Shown: positions 8,895 to 16,957, counted from the stretch's first letter. The stretch is 64,000 nucleotides of DNA from Neorhizobium galegae (GCF_017877055.1 NZ_JAGIPG010000004.1:310001-374000); one strand, 5' to 3'. A program made the numbers and translations. Notes: generated by a model not told the origin, from the letters alone.

Positions 8895-10430
8895 TCAATC
8901 CTTGAGCCCGATCATGCCGCGCATGTTGCCGCGCGAGGTCGCCTGCACTTCAAACGGCAGTTTCTTCGAATAGAAGAGCTGATAGCCCTGGTCGGAGACG
9001 ATGTAGTAGGGCAGGTCGTCAGCAAGGATCTTGGCGGCAGTCTGATAGGCCTTGGTGCGATCCGCCTGGGTGGTTGCCGAGCGGCCCTGTTTCAGCGTCT
9101 CGTCGACAGCCGGGTTGGAATAACCGCCCCAGTTGGTCGGGCCACCGGTCGAGAGTTGGCCGAACAGCAGCCGGTCCGGATCGACGATGTTGAGCCAGCC
9201 GAGCAGCGCGATCTGGTGCTGGCTCTTCTGGACGTAGTTGGTCGAGAAGGACGGCCAGTCGGTGATCTGCGTCTTGGCGTCGACGCCGGCCGCCTGGAAG
9301 GTCGCCTGCATGAATTCGATCGACTGGACGCGATTGCTGTCCTCGCTATGGGTGGAAAGCGTGACCGTCAGCGGCTTGCCGCCCTTGTCGAGAATGCCGT
9401 CGCCATTGGTGTCCGACCAGCCTTCTTCCTTGAAGAGCGCCTTGGCGCCTTCGACATCGAAGCCCGGCTGCTTGATGTCCTTGGAATAGGCCCAGGACGA
9501 CGGCAGGATGACGGACGAAGCCACCTCGTCGACACCTTGGAAAATGTCTTCGACGATGGTCTTCTGGTCGATCAACATCGAGAATGCCTTGCGCATCTTC
9601 GGGCTGGCGAGCAGCGGGTCCTTGACGTTGAAGTTGATGTAAGTGACGCCGAGGCCGGCCTGGACGACGTTGCCGAAACGCTTGTCCGCCGCCAGCCGCT
9701 TGACGTCCTGCGGTGCCAGCGGCGACTGGATGATGTCGAGGTCGCCGGCCTCGAAGGCCTGGGCACGGGCCGAACCGTCACCGATGATCTTCAGGCTGAC
9801 CTTATCGGCCTTCGGTTTTTCGCCCCAGTAGTTCGGGTTGATTTCCATTTCGATGGCGCTGCCGCGGGTCCAGGAGGAAAGTTTCAGCGGGCCGGCGCCG
9901 ACCGGCTTCAACGCCATGTCCGCACCGCCTTCGACGAGTGCCTTCGAGACGATGCCGATGTCGAGATAGCTGAGCAGCGGCGCGTAGGGCGCGGACAGCG
10001 TGAACTTCACCGTCTGCGGATCGACCGCCTCGACTGCCGAGATCGGCGTATAGAGCGCCCGCATCGGCGCGTTGAAATCCTTGTTGAGGATGGTGGTAAA
10101 GGTGAAGACCACGTCGGCGGCTGTCAGCGGGCTGCCGTCGGAGAATTTCAGATTCGGACGAAGCTTGAAGATCCAGGTCGTAGGATTGGGCGTTTCCCAG
10201 CTCGCGGCGAGGTCCGGCTTGGCTTCAAGGCTCGGCGTCAGATGCACGAGGCCGGAATAGAGGAGGTCGGTGGCGCGGTAGGCTGTCGTATCCCGGGCAA
10301 GCCGCGGATCGAGCGTGCCGGCATCCACATCGGTGCCGATGGTAACCGTCGCGGCCTCGGCCGTGGACAGCGCGGTGAAGGAAAGTCCTGCAAGCAGGAA
10401 TGCGGCTGTGACGGATAGTGCTTTGCTCAT
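8895..10430 (-). CDS. Peptide-type ABC transporter substrate-binding protein (SBP_bac_5)
   Basis: Periplasmic binding protein of 511 residues. The N-terminus is a Sec signal peptide (SVTAAFLLAGLSFTALSTAEA, cleavage after AEA). The mature part starts with VTIGTDVDAGTLDPRLARD, followed by LVHLTPSLEAKPDLAASWE and LRPNLKFSDGSPLTAADV, the hallmark of family 5 peptide/nickel binding proteins. The open frame continues 81 codons upstream, but the ATG at 10430 with GGGAACAGG before it and the signal peptide fix the start. It is the first structural gene after the regulator and delivers the substrate to the DppBC-type permease. Confidence 0.93.
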   Translation of the reverse strand: MSKALSVTAAFLLAGLSFTALSTAEAATVTIGTDVDAGTLDPRLARDTTAYRATDLLYSGLVHLTPSLEAKPDLAASWETPNPTTWIFKLRPNLKFSDGSPLTAADVVFTFTTILNKDFNAPMRALYTPISAVEAVDPQTVKFTLSAPYAPLLSYLDIGIVSKALVEGGADMALKPVGAGPLKLSSWTRGSAIEMEINPNYWGEKPKADKVSLKIIGDGSARAQAFEAGDLDIIQSPLAPQDVKRLAADKRFGNVVQAGLGVTYINFNVKDPLLASPKMRKAFSMLIDQKTIVEDIFQGVDEVASSVILPSSWAYSKDIKQPGFDVEGAKALFKEEGWSDTNGDGILDKGGKPLTVTLSTHSEDSNRVQSIEFMQATFQAAGVDAKTQITDWPSFSTNYVQKSQHQIALLGWLNIVDPDRLLFGQLSTGGPTNWGGYSNPAVDETLKQGRSATTQADRTKAYQTAAKILADDLPYYIVSDQGYQLFYSKKLPFEVQATSRGNMRGMIGLKD

Positions 10431-10473
10431 GTCCTGTTCCCTTATTGGTTTTGATGGATTCAAAGCGTTGGCA

Positions 10474-11511
10474 TCAGCGGGTCTTGGTTCTCCGTGAGGT
10501 GAGGTCCGAGACCTTGGTCGGAGCCTCGCCATCGGCGATCTTGTTGTGACGTAGTTCGGCGAGCGCCGGCGCCAGAAGATTTTCGAGCACGCCCGGATCC
10601 GGCGAATGGCGGTATTCGAAGCAGCGCTTGTTCGGTCCGGCGAGATCGGCGACATGGTCGGCGCCTGATGCATAGATCACCACGTCGCAGCGGCTGATGA
10701 TGTCCGGCAGATCTTCTGCATAGGACCAGGCGACGGTGATATCCGAAATATGCGGCGCAAATTCGCGCACGCTGGGGCGCATGATGGCGATATAGTCCTT
10801 GAGTTGCGTGACGGCTGCGATCCGGGTGCGCGGATCGAGAAGCGCAAGCGACTGCCGGGTCCGCTCGGATGGAATGAAGCGGATCGCCAGGATATTGGCC
10901 TCCGGAACGAACCCGCGGATTTCCGCCTCGCGATGTACGAAGGTGAGGACCAGGTCGGCATTGCGGCATTGTTCGCGGATTTCGGCGTTGTCACGCACCT
11001 GATCAGCGGTGACTAGGGTGATCACGTCGTTAGCGGCAAGCGTCGGACGGATCTGCTCCACATAGTCGCGCGCCGGCGCCTCGAAGATCCCGACGAAAAC
11101 GATATTCAGATGGGCCCGCGGCTTCCTCAGCCTTGCCTGCGCCTGCACCATGGAGGCAAGCGTGACCGGGGCAATCCCGAGCTGTTCGGCTTTTTCGAGC
11201 AGGCTGTCGATATCCGCGCCGAGCAGGTTTGCCGGCGCGACGCGGCCGATCTGCCGGTTCGGTTCGTAGACGGTAAAGGCCCCGAGCCCGGCCCGGATCT
11301 CGACCAGCCCTTCGGCACGGAGCTGCTTGTAGACCTCCGCCACGGTCATCGGCGCGATGTCGAGTTCGGCTGCGAGTTGGCGTACCGACTGCAGCTTCAC
11401 CCCCTTCGGCATGTCGCCGAAAGACAGCATGTAGGCCAGCAGCCCGTATAGCTGCTTGCCGACGGGGACCGGGAGCGACCGGTCGATGCTGGAGGCGTCA
11501 ATCGTGAACAT
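10474..11511 (-). CDS. GntR-family transcriptional regulator
   Basis: A 345-residue regulator. The N-terminal winged helix-turn-helix (about 20-85) contains KLQSVRQLAAELDIAPMTVAEVYKQLRAEGLVEIRAGLGAF, which I quote only to name its core: QSVRQLAAELDIAP, MTVAEVYKQL and GLVEIRAG. The C-terminal part (about 110-330) looks like a periplasmic-binding-protein-like or LacI-type sensor (NIVFVGIFEAP, VITLVTADQV) rather than FCD or UTRA, which is less usual. The start at 11511 (MFTIDASS) leaves the palindromic operator candidate directly upstream. It lies ahead of the peptide-uptake operon with 43 bases between them and probably controls it and itself. Confidence 0.85.
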   Translation of the reverse strand: MFTIDASSIDRSLPVPVGKQLYGLLAYMLSFGDMPKGVKLQSVRQLAAELDIAPMTVAEVYKQLRAEGLVEIRAGLGAFTVYEPNRQIGRVAPANLLGADIDSLLEKAEQLGIAPVTLASMVQAQARLRKPRAHLNIVFVGIFEAPARDYVEQIRPTLAANDVITLVTADQVRDNAEIREQCRNADLVLTFVHREAEIRGFVPEANILAIRFIPSERTRQSLALLDPRTRIAAVTQLKDYIAIMRPSVREFAPHISDITVAWSYAEDLPDIISRCDVVIYASGADHVADLAGPNKRCFEYRHSPDPGVLENLLAPALAELRHNKIADGEAPTKVSDLTSRRTKTR

Positions 11512-11513
11512 CT

Positions 11514-11535
11514 GTGTATTACTCGTTTGATACAC
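11514..11535. promoter_or_regulatory. Palindromic operator candidate GTGTAT-N10-ATACAC
   Basis: A perfect 6-bp inverted repeat with a 10-base spacer begins 3 bases upstream of the GntR-family start codon, in the regulator/aldo-keto reductase intergenic region. The spacing and AT-rich arms fit a dimeric GntR-type operator. A further GTGTAT occurs just before the internal ATG of the aldo/keto reductase (about 11686). Autoregulation is inferred. Confidence 0.5.
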
Positions 11536-11653
11536 CAACCGTAACACGGGATACAGCGATGGCAATCCCCTTCGTAAAAAATTGCATATTTTAGCAGCAA
11601 GGCGATTGAATGCCCTCAAAGATTCCAATTATAGTGCCCGACGAGCGAGGATC

Positions 11654-12667
11654 ATGTCGCAAGCGGCCATTCCTGAACGGCGGGGTGTATCAATGGATTA
11701 TGTCAACATGGGCCGCACCGGCCTGAAAGTCTCGCGGCTCGCACTTGGCTGCATGACCTTCGGATCGAGCGAATGGGCACCGTGGGTGCTAGGTTCCGAA
11801 GACAGCGCCAGGATCATCCGGCAGGCCGTCGATCTCGGCATCAACTTCTTCGATACGGCGGACATGTATTCGCTCGGCAAGAGCGAGGAGATTACCGGCA
11901 AGGTGCTGCTGGATCTCGTTCCCCGCCACAAGCTGGTGATCGCCACCAAGCTTTTCCATCCGATGAGTAGTGACATCAACGACCGCAGTCTGTCGCGCAA
12001 GCATATTCTCGATGCCGTCGACGGCAGCCTGAAGCGTCTCGGGACCGATTATATCGATCTCTACCAGCTTCACCGTTTCGATTATGGCACGCCACTGGAG
12101 GAGACGCTGGAGACCCTGAACGACGTGGTTCGGGCCGGCAAGGTCCGGTATCTCGGCGCATCCTCCATGCATGCCTGGCAGTTCATGAAGGCGCTTGGGA
12201 TGCAGCGGCAGAATGGCTGGGCTCCATTCGTTTCGATGCAGCCGCATTACAACCTCATCTATCGCGAAGAAGAGCGCGAAATGCTGCCCTTGTGCCTCAG
12301 CGAAGGTGTTGGCGTCGTGCCCTGGAGCCCGCTTGCCCGTGGCCGGTTGGCCGGTCGGACCGATGGCGAGACAACGCGCAGCCAGACGGACGGGACGGCG
12401 CGGGCGCTCTACGACCGGACGAAGGCTGCCGACGATGCGGTGATCGCCGCCCTTAAGGCGGTGGCGGAGCATCACGGAAAACCAATGGCGCAGGTCGCCT
12501 ATGCCTGGGTCGCGAGCCGTCCGGCTATTACTGCACCGATCGTCGGCATCTCGAAGCCGGCACAGTTCGAGGATGCCATCAAGGCGTTGGAGATTAACTT
12601 GACTGCCGAGGATGTCGCGGAACTCGAGCGGGATTATCTGCCGAAACCGATTGCCGGGCACGTTTAG
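11654..12667 (+). CDS. Aldo/keto reductase
   Basis: NADPH-dependent oxidoreductase of the AKR superfamily, similar in layout to YajO/Tas-type enzymes. It starts with the AKR pattern MGRTGLKVSRLALGCMTFG, then NFFDTADMYSLGKSEEITGK (catalytic Asp and Tyr), VIATKLFHP (catalytic Lys), DYIDLYQLHRFD (His) and VPWSPLARGRLAG. Two starts are possible: ATG 11654 with a good GAGCGAGG upstream (337 residues), or ATG 11693 (324 residues), where family similarity begins. I chose the first for its ribosome-binding site. It is divergent from the GntR regulator and may share its control. Confidence 0.85.
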   Translation: MSQAAIPERRGVSMDYVNMGRTGLKVSRLALGCMTFGSSEWAPWVLGSEDSARIIRQAVDLGINFFDTADMYSLGKSEEITGKVLLDLVPRHKLVIATKLFHPMSSDINDRSLSRKHILDAVDGSLKRLGTDYIDLYQLHRFDYGTPLEETLETLNDVVRAGKVRYLGASSMHAWQFMKALGMQRQNGWAPFVSMQPHYNLIYREEEREMLPLCLSEGVGVVPWSPLARGRLAGRTDGETTRSQTDGTARALYDRTKAADDAVIAALKAVAEHHGKPMAQVAYAWVASRPAITAPIVGISKPAQFEDAIKALEINLTAEDVAELERDYLPKPIAGHV

Positions 12668-12854
12668 TCGTAGGGCTGGAAGAGTGGGGTGAGCAGTCGG
12701 CAGCAAAGGTTCTCGCTTGGTCTCGGCGGGTTACCGTCAACAACCTGATTGCCGAAGATTCATATCCCATCAAGAGCTAATAGCCCTGCGAAATCAAAAT
12801 TATGGGTCTATTGCTCTTCTCGGCCGGCGGATCTCTAGATGACGCCGAGCCCCT

Positions 12855-13004
12855 TCATATTGCAATATCGACCCTTCCGATAATGATAAGGTTGTGCACC
12901 GCAATTCCCATCGCCTCTGTTGCGCGAGCGATCAAGTGCGTCATTTGGATATCTGCATTAGATGGAGTGGGGCCGCCGCTCGGGTGGTTGTGGATCACGT
13001 TAAG
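12855..13004 (-). pseudogene. radC/JAB-domain (MPN+) gene fragment
   Basis: On the minus strand this 50-codon stretch reads NVIHNHPSGGPTPSNADIQM then HLIARATEAMGIAVHNLIIIGR and a stop. HNHPSG-x-PTPS-x-AD is the JAMM metal motif of RadC-family proteins. An in-frame stop lies at 13005-13007, just upstream of the motif, and the expected preceding sequence and C-terminal end (DHIIIG followed by SL/FS) are missing or broken. The rest of 12668-13190 shows no other supported gene. RadC-like genes are frequent cargo of integrated elements, so this is probably a decayed island gene. Confidence 0.7.
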
Positions 13005-13189
13005 TCACTCTCGGTCACGATGGATCATCGTGGTGCACGGTGGAGCATCTCTGGGTTTTGAGTTTCAAAGAGGCATTACGGGGAGGTTCCAGATCGAGGA
13101 GCTTGGGGCAGGGAACTGGGAGATGGAAATCGAGGACTACTCACGCCTCCTGTCCCTTCTCCGATCTGATCGATTTTTGCGGCCACGGT

Positions 13190-15067
13190 TCAGCTTTTGA
13201 CTATTTCCTTCGCCGCCCTTTTTAGCTCAACAGTTTTCGTTGCGGCCGCAGGTTCAAATCCTGCCCCCGCAACCACTGAGACTTGTAACAGCATCCATTC
13301 CTGCTCACGCTCGGCCAGCAAGGCTTCGCAGCGGCGTAGGAATCTTGTCTTGTCGGCAAGTGACTTGAACTCCCCAGCGGAACGTTTGCGGACAAACTCC
13401 GCCGATTGTTGATCCCGCAGCTCCCGCGAGACCTCGCGCCAGGCTTCTTGTGCCGCCAGGATGGCGGCGAGGCGGCCGTGGATGGTCAGTTCCGCCGATT
13501 TGCCGTCGGCTGATGGTGCGATGACCACCTTTTGCAGGAGCTGGCGGGTGATTGATATCCAGCTCTCCTCGACATCAGTTTTTCGCGTTGACAGCATCGT
13601 CTTGACGGCTGTGATCGCGCTCTGGAGCATACCGGTGTTAAGGGGTGGTGTCACCACGGGTGCGGCTGTTGATGGCGTCGCGGCCAACTGGCTAGCCAGT
13701 GTCAGGCGCTGATGTTCGAGTTCATCGAGCATATGATCAAGCGCGGGGATGGCGGCGTGCCCTGCCATCAGTCGTTCGGCGATCTTCTCGCCGATTGCCT
13801 TTTGCTTCGTCACAATTGCGGTGATCTCGGTTCGTAGCCGTTCGGGTTCCACGACTGCCCGTTGCTGTCCTCGTGCAACAGCCGCCTTGATGTCGCGGTT
13901 GATGCGGTCGAGATTATCGGCACCGAGCAGATTGTCCGGCACCGCCGACACCACCCGTTCCTCGAGTTCGAAACGGTTGATCGTTTTGCTGTTCGTGCAG
14001 ACAATTCCGCCGAGATGGTCGGTCGGCAGCTTCTTCTTCCGATTGGTGCAGCCGTAACGATCCTTCGCCATAATGGCATATGGCCCGTAACAATGGGCGC
14101 ATTCGAGAATGCCGCTCAGCAGATATTGTGGCCGGTGGGCCTTGTTCAGGCGGTTTGTGGTCGTATGGGAGAAGCTCTGTTCGACTTCCAACTGCCGCTT
14201 CTTGACCGAAGTCCAGAGCGCGTCTGAGACGATCCGCAGATCGGACTGTTCCCTGACAACCCAATCATCGCGGTCATTCGGGCGCGCGACCCGCTTCTCT
14301 GTATCAGGGTTCTTGCGATACTCGCGCCGGTTCCACACGACGCGGCCGATATAGAGTTCGTTGTTCAGGATGCCGGTGCCACGGCTGACATGTCCCCGAA
14401 TGGCCGTGTCGCGCCACTTGGCTCCGCGAGGTCCAGGTACGGCGGGTATGCGACCGTTGAGTTCGACCGCAATGTCTTTCGGCGATCGCCCTTTGGCATA
14501 TTCCTCGAAAATCCAGATGATGATCCGCGCTTCGGCTTCATCGATCTCGCGCAGACCGGGAATGCGGTCCCCTCGTTCGTCATAGGCTTGCTTTACACGG
14601 TAGCCATAAGCAATGCCGCCGGCGGCCTTGCCCTTCTGGACCGTGGTTCTCATGCCTTCGCGGGTCCGGTAGCGCCCTTGCTCGACCGTTTCCTGGCTGA
14701 GGACCGCGCCGATGTTCATCTCGATATCGGAGATGCGGGCATTGGCTCTGGCGGTCCAAAGCTCGACATCGTGATAGCTCAGCTTCTTGCCGATCTGTGC
14801 GCTGTGAGCGACGTCTCGGGAGAGACGATCTGTCGACAGGCAGAGCACGATGTCGATGCCGCCCCGCTCCACGCGCCTCAGTAATTGCTGGATGCCGGGC
14901 CGGCGCTTGTAGCTCGTGCCACTGACGGCGCTGTCGTGAAAAGTGTCGACGAGGTGCCAGCCATGTTGGTCGATGACCGCCTGGCAGCGTTCGATCTGTG
15001 TCTCGATCGACTGCTCGTCCTGGCGATCGGTCGAATAGCGCGCGTAGACGATGACGTTTTTGCTCAT
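13190..15067 (-). CDS. Large serine recombinase (resolvase/integrase type)
   Basis: A 625-residue site-specific recombinase. The N-terminal resolvase domain (about 3-150) starts VIVYARYSTDRQDEQSIETQ with the catalytic serine in YSTD and the arginine-rich STDRLSRD. A recombinase domain (about 165-270, GGIAYGYRVK to LNNELYIGRVVWNR) and a zinc ribbon (LECAHCYGPY with GCTN and VCTN) follow, then a coiled segment. The last 28 or so residues (AGAGFEPAAATKTVE and after) are read from the antisense of a tRNA 3' end, so the original C-terminus was probably different. This suggests that the gene abuts an attachment-type junction. It probably mobilised the surrounding island. Confidence 0.9.
   Translation of the reverse strand: MSKNVIVYARYSTDRQDEQSIETQIERCQAVIDQHGWHLVDTFHDSAVSGTSYKRRPGIQQLLRRVERGGIDIVLCLSTDRLSRDVAHSAQIGKKLSYHDVELWTARANARISDIEMNIGAVLSQETVEQGRYRTREGMRTTVQKGKAAGGIAYGYRVKQAYDERGDRIPGLREIDEAEARIIIWIFEEYAKGRSPKDIAVELNGRIPAVPGPRGAKWRDTAIRGHVSRGTGILNNELYIGRVVWNRREYRKNPDTEKRVARPNDRDDWVVREQSDLRIVSDALWTSVKKRQLEVEQSFSHTTTNRLNKAHRPQYLLSGILECAHCYGPYAIMAKDRYGCTNRKKKLPTDHLGGIVCTNSKTINRFELEERVVSAVPDNLLGADNLDRINRDIKAAVARGQQRAVVEPERLRTEITAIVTKQKAIGEKIAERLMAGHAAIPALDHMLDELEHQRLTLASQLAATPSTAAPVVTPPLNTGMLQSAITAVKTMLSTRKTDVEESWISITRQLLQKVVIAPSADGKSAELTIHGRLAAILAAQEAWREVSRELRDQQSAEFVRKRSAGEFKSLADKTRFLRRCEALLAEREQEWMLLQVSVVAGAGFEPAAATKTVELKRAAKEIVKS
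13248..13275 (+). other. 3' end fragment of initiator tRNA (tRNA-fMet), attachment-site-like
   Basis: Twenty-eight bases from GCAGGTTCAAATCC to CCCCCGCAACCA match the T-arm and acceptor end, including CCA, that I recall for alphaproteobacterial tRNA-fMet. The D-arm and anticodon parts are absent upstream (the sequence there is TTTTCGTTGCGGC). It is therefore a displaced 3' fragment like those left at the far end of islands integrated in a tRNA gene. It lies within the antisense of the serine recombinase C-terminus. Confidence 0.65.
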
Positions 15068-15168
15068 GAAGGCCCCTTATGCTTGGTACCTAGGGAGAAG
15101 ACAGGCCCGGTACAAGCGACGGGCTCCGTGGCGGGCTCAGATACCCGAGGCCTCACCGGTTCAATCAC

Positions 15169-15225
15169 AAACGCCGTTCAAAGAAGTAACGGGGGGAGCG
15201 ATGATCCTTTCGTGAAAACGGCGTT
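15169..15225. repeat. Inverted AAACGCCGTT / AAACGGCGTT pair upstream of the recombinase
   Basis: AAACGCCGTT at 15169-15178 and AAACGGCGTT at 15216-15225 share the core AACGCCGTT in opposite orientation. The same core recurs at 15629, 16811 and 16865. The pair lies between the recombinase start (15067) and the stop of the small gene at 15243, so it may be part of the recombinase promoter or an element end. Confidence 0.5.
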
Positions 15226-15242
15226 AGTGACAGTTTCCTGGG

Positions 15243-15614
15243 TCAGAAGGGGCCATCCATTGGGTCCTTGGTCCCGTCGCCTTTGATGTGATCGCCTGCC
15301 CAAAGATGTGGCTTGCGGCGGAAATCCCAGCCACCGTCGACATATCTGTCGATGAGATCGCCCAGCGCCCGGTCTGAGGCCGCCTGATCAAATCCCTGCT
15401 CGACCAGCTTCTCCAAAATCGCTTCCTCGACCCTGTTCATACGGGCCGGATTGCCTTCGCGCTCGGCAAGCTTCGCAGTGTTGACAATCAACCACTGCAG
15501 CGCAATCCGGGCGATATCGTCGCGGCCGGGGCGGCGTAGCTTCTTCTGCGCATCGCGATATTCCTGTTGCCGCGCTCTCTGCTCTCGAAGCCGTGTGGCT
15601 TTGGATTTAGGCAT
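15243..15614 (-). CDS. Conserved hypothetical small basic protein next to recombinase
   Basis: A 123-residue protein, start at 15614 (MPKSKATRLREQ) with GGAG seven bases upstream; the longer frame to 15719 runs through a repeat and is rejected. The N-terminus is strongly basic and probably helical (RLREQRARQQEYRDAQKKLR), followed by DDIARIALQWLIVNTAKL and an acidic/aromatic tail (YVDGGWDFRRKPHLW). There is no recognised catalytic motif. Its position 175 bases upstream of the serine recombinase in the same orientation suggests an accessory or regulatory role for that element, but this is inference only. Confidence 0.65.
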   Translation of the reverse strand: MPKSKATRLREQRARQQEYRDAQKKLRRPGRDDIARIALQWLIVNTAKLAEREGNPARMNRVEEAILEKLVEQGFDQAASDRALGDLIDRYVDGGWDFRRKPHLWAGDHIKGDGTKDPMDGPF

Positions 15615-15627
15615 CAACGTCTCCTGC

Positions 15628-15670
15628 AAACGCCGTTCGCCCGAGAATCGAAAATATCGTACGCGGAATC
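15628..15670 (-). repeat. Spaced repeat, copy 1 (43 bp)
   Basis: AAACGCCGTT, 7 bases, GAATCGA, then AT-x-TCG and GCGGAATC, all at exactly the same spacing as the copy at 16810-16852. It lies directly upstream of the ribosome-binding site of the small gene that starts at 15614, so it may overlap its promoter. GAATCGAAAATATC inside it also matches the shorter motif repeated at 16923 and 16944. Confidence 0.6.
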
Positions 15671-15797
15671 GAAGACCGTCGGTGGAGCGGCGGACAGTAT
15701 TGCGTGTGGAGCAGGGCAAACGACCGTGTCCACATATGGAAATCGATGTGGTGCAGCTGCGTGCCGACTGATATCGAAAAAGCTTGATTGGTCTGCG

Positions 15798-16511
15798 TCA
15801 CGGCCATTCGACTCCATCTAAATGGCGGACAAAGACGATATCAGGGAATCCCTGGCGGACGACTTTGCTCATCCATTCGCAAGCCTCCATCTCGGAAAAG
15901 CGACCATGCTCATAGGGTACGAAGAAGCTCGGGTGATACCGGGTCTGATGGACTGACATCCAGTAGAATCCCTCAAACCAAACCTTGTCGTCTTCATTAA
16001 GTAGATCTGATCGGCTGAACGCTGCTGTCGCATCCCGGGTTATCGTTTGAATAGCCTTGGCCGTATCTTTTGTGACTGAGACGACGAAGCGTGGAATCCG
16101 CCCATAGTCTTCCTCGAAAATCTGCATCTGATACGGATAATCGAGAATGCATCCGTGATCGTTGAACGCCAGGGTTCTGTAGATGTCGATGTACCCGGCA
16201 AGGTGCGGATGAGGTTGCACCAATTTGCCCAGAAGCCGCACCGAGTTCGCCTGTAAGTGGCTCAAGATTTTTATCGCTAGGCTTCGGAGCGCGGCCTCGT
16301 GTTGCCTACACAGCGCGGATATCCAATCGCGGTCAAGAGGGTCCTCGGTCCGAGCATCCACCTTGATGTCCGTCGGCGTGAGGGTCACGGTAATGTCCGT
16401 GCCGATAGGCACCGGCTGGCTGACGTAGATGGCGGCACCGTCACCTATAAATGGCAGGATCTGGTTGAATGAGGTTAACTTTTGGGTGTTGAGATCGCGG
16501 TTCAGCTCCAT
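15798..16511 (-). CDS. Hypothetical protein, possibly the C-terminal part of a split gene
   Basis: A 237-residue protein starting MELNRDLNTQKLTSFNQIL. It has no motif I recognise with confidence. It contains many aromatic and charged residues (VWFEGFYWMSVHQTRYH, CEWMSKVV) and no membrane segment or signal peptide. Its ATG overlaps the end of the 85-residue frame upstream by 10 bases (ATGGAGCTGA), which could be translational coupling or a frameshift that broke one longer gene. The joined product would resemble proteins with a small N-terminal strand domain followed by a helical part. Function unknown. Confidence 0.55.
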   Translation of the reverse strand: MELNRDLNTQKLTSFNQILPFIGDGAAIYVSQPVPIGTDITVTLTPTDIKVDARTEDPLDRDWISALCRQHEAALRSLAIKILSHLQANSVRLLGKLVQPHPHLAGYIDIYRTLAFNDHGCILDYPYQMQIFEEDYGRIPRFVVSVTKDTAKAIQTITRDATAAFSRSDLLNEDDKVWFEGFYWMSVHQTRYHPSFFVPYEHGRFSEMEACEWMSKVVRQGFPDIVFVRHLDGVEWP

Positions 16512-16759
16512 GGCGTGACCTCCATGCCGAACGCCGAGTAGAGTACGGCAATCCTCGTCGGAGCAAACGGTATCGTATGGACGCCCGCAGGCGTTCCGGT
16601 GATCAAGTTATTGTTCATAATGGGGAAATCTGCGTGGAAACTGTAATTAGGCTGTGGCCGATCCATAAGCCTGTCAAGCAAAAAATGCCGACAGCTTCCT
16701 ACGAGCAAGAAGTGACCCGATGCGTGGTGTCCCGATTCAACGGTCCGTGGGGAAGGCAA
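16502..16759 (-). CDS. Small hypothetical protein upstream of and overlapping the 237-aa gene
   Basis: Up to 85 residues from ATG 16759, or about 54 from the internal ATG (MDRPQPNYSFHADFPIMNNN). The part from NYSFHADFP to LYSAFGMEVTPWS looks like a beta-rich domain, and the first 30 residues are low-quality. It ends within the first codons of the next gene in a different frame. It is either a small coupled gene or the N-terminal piece of a frameshifted gene. No function is assigned. Confidence 0.35.
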   Translation of the reverse strand: MPSPRTVESGHHASGHFLLVGSCRHFLLDRLMDRPQPNYSFHADFPIMNNNLITGTPAGVHTIPFAPTRIAVLYSAFGMEVTPWS

Positions 16760-16809
16760 TAAAGGCCGCTAAACACGCCTTGAACTCATAATGAGTTGGC
16801 CCGGCCTGT

Positions 16810-16957
16810 AAACGCCGTTACCGTTCGAATCGACGATGTCGAAGGCGGAATCAGCGGCATCGCGAACGGCGTTCGACCAAGAATCGCGGTCGGGTAAATT
16901 TGAATCGGGAACCTACCGCGTTGAATCGAAAATGTCAGCGTTTGAATCGAGAGTGTG
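16810..16957. repeat. Repeat cluster: second 43-bp copy, an inverted core and three GAATCG motifs
   Basis: This gene-free stretch (16760-17122 has no supported gene) holds the second 43-bp copy at 16810-16852, the inverted core AACGGCGTT at 16865-16873, and GAATCGA-type motifs at 16827, 16923 (GAATCGAAAATGTC) and 16944 (GAATCGAGAGTGTG), with a weaker TTGAATCGGG near 16901. Multiple spaced copies of this kind are typical of transposase or regulator binding arrays, for example the ends of IS21-type elements. No istAB genes are seen here. Confidence 0.6.

Noticed and set aside
8847..10418. 523-codon open frame on the plus strand
   Set aside because: It is the exact antisense of the substrate-binding protein, which has a signal peptide and family motifs; the plus frame is arginine- and aspartate-rich shadow without motifs.
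12802..13200. 132-codon plus-strand frame
   Set aside because: The minus strand at the same place reads a RadC HNHPSG motif; the plus frame has no motif or good start.
16502..16511. Assignment of the split gene to DUF4238
   Set aside because: Only vague similarity of pattern was noticed; no diagnostic motif could be confirmed by eye.
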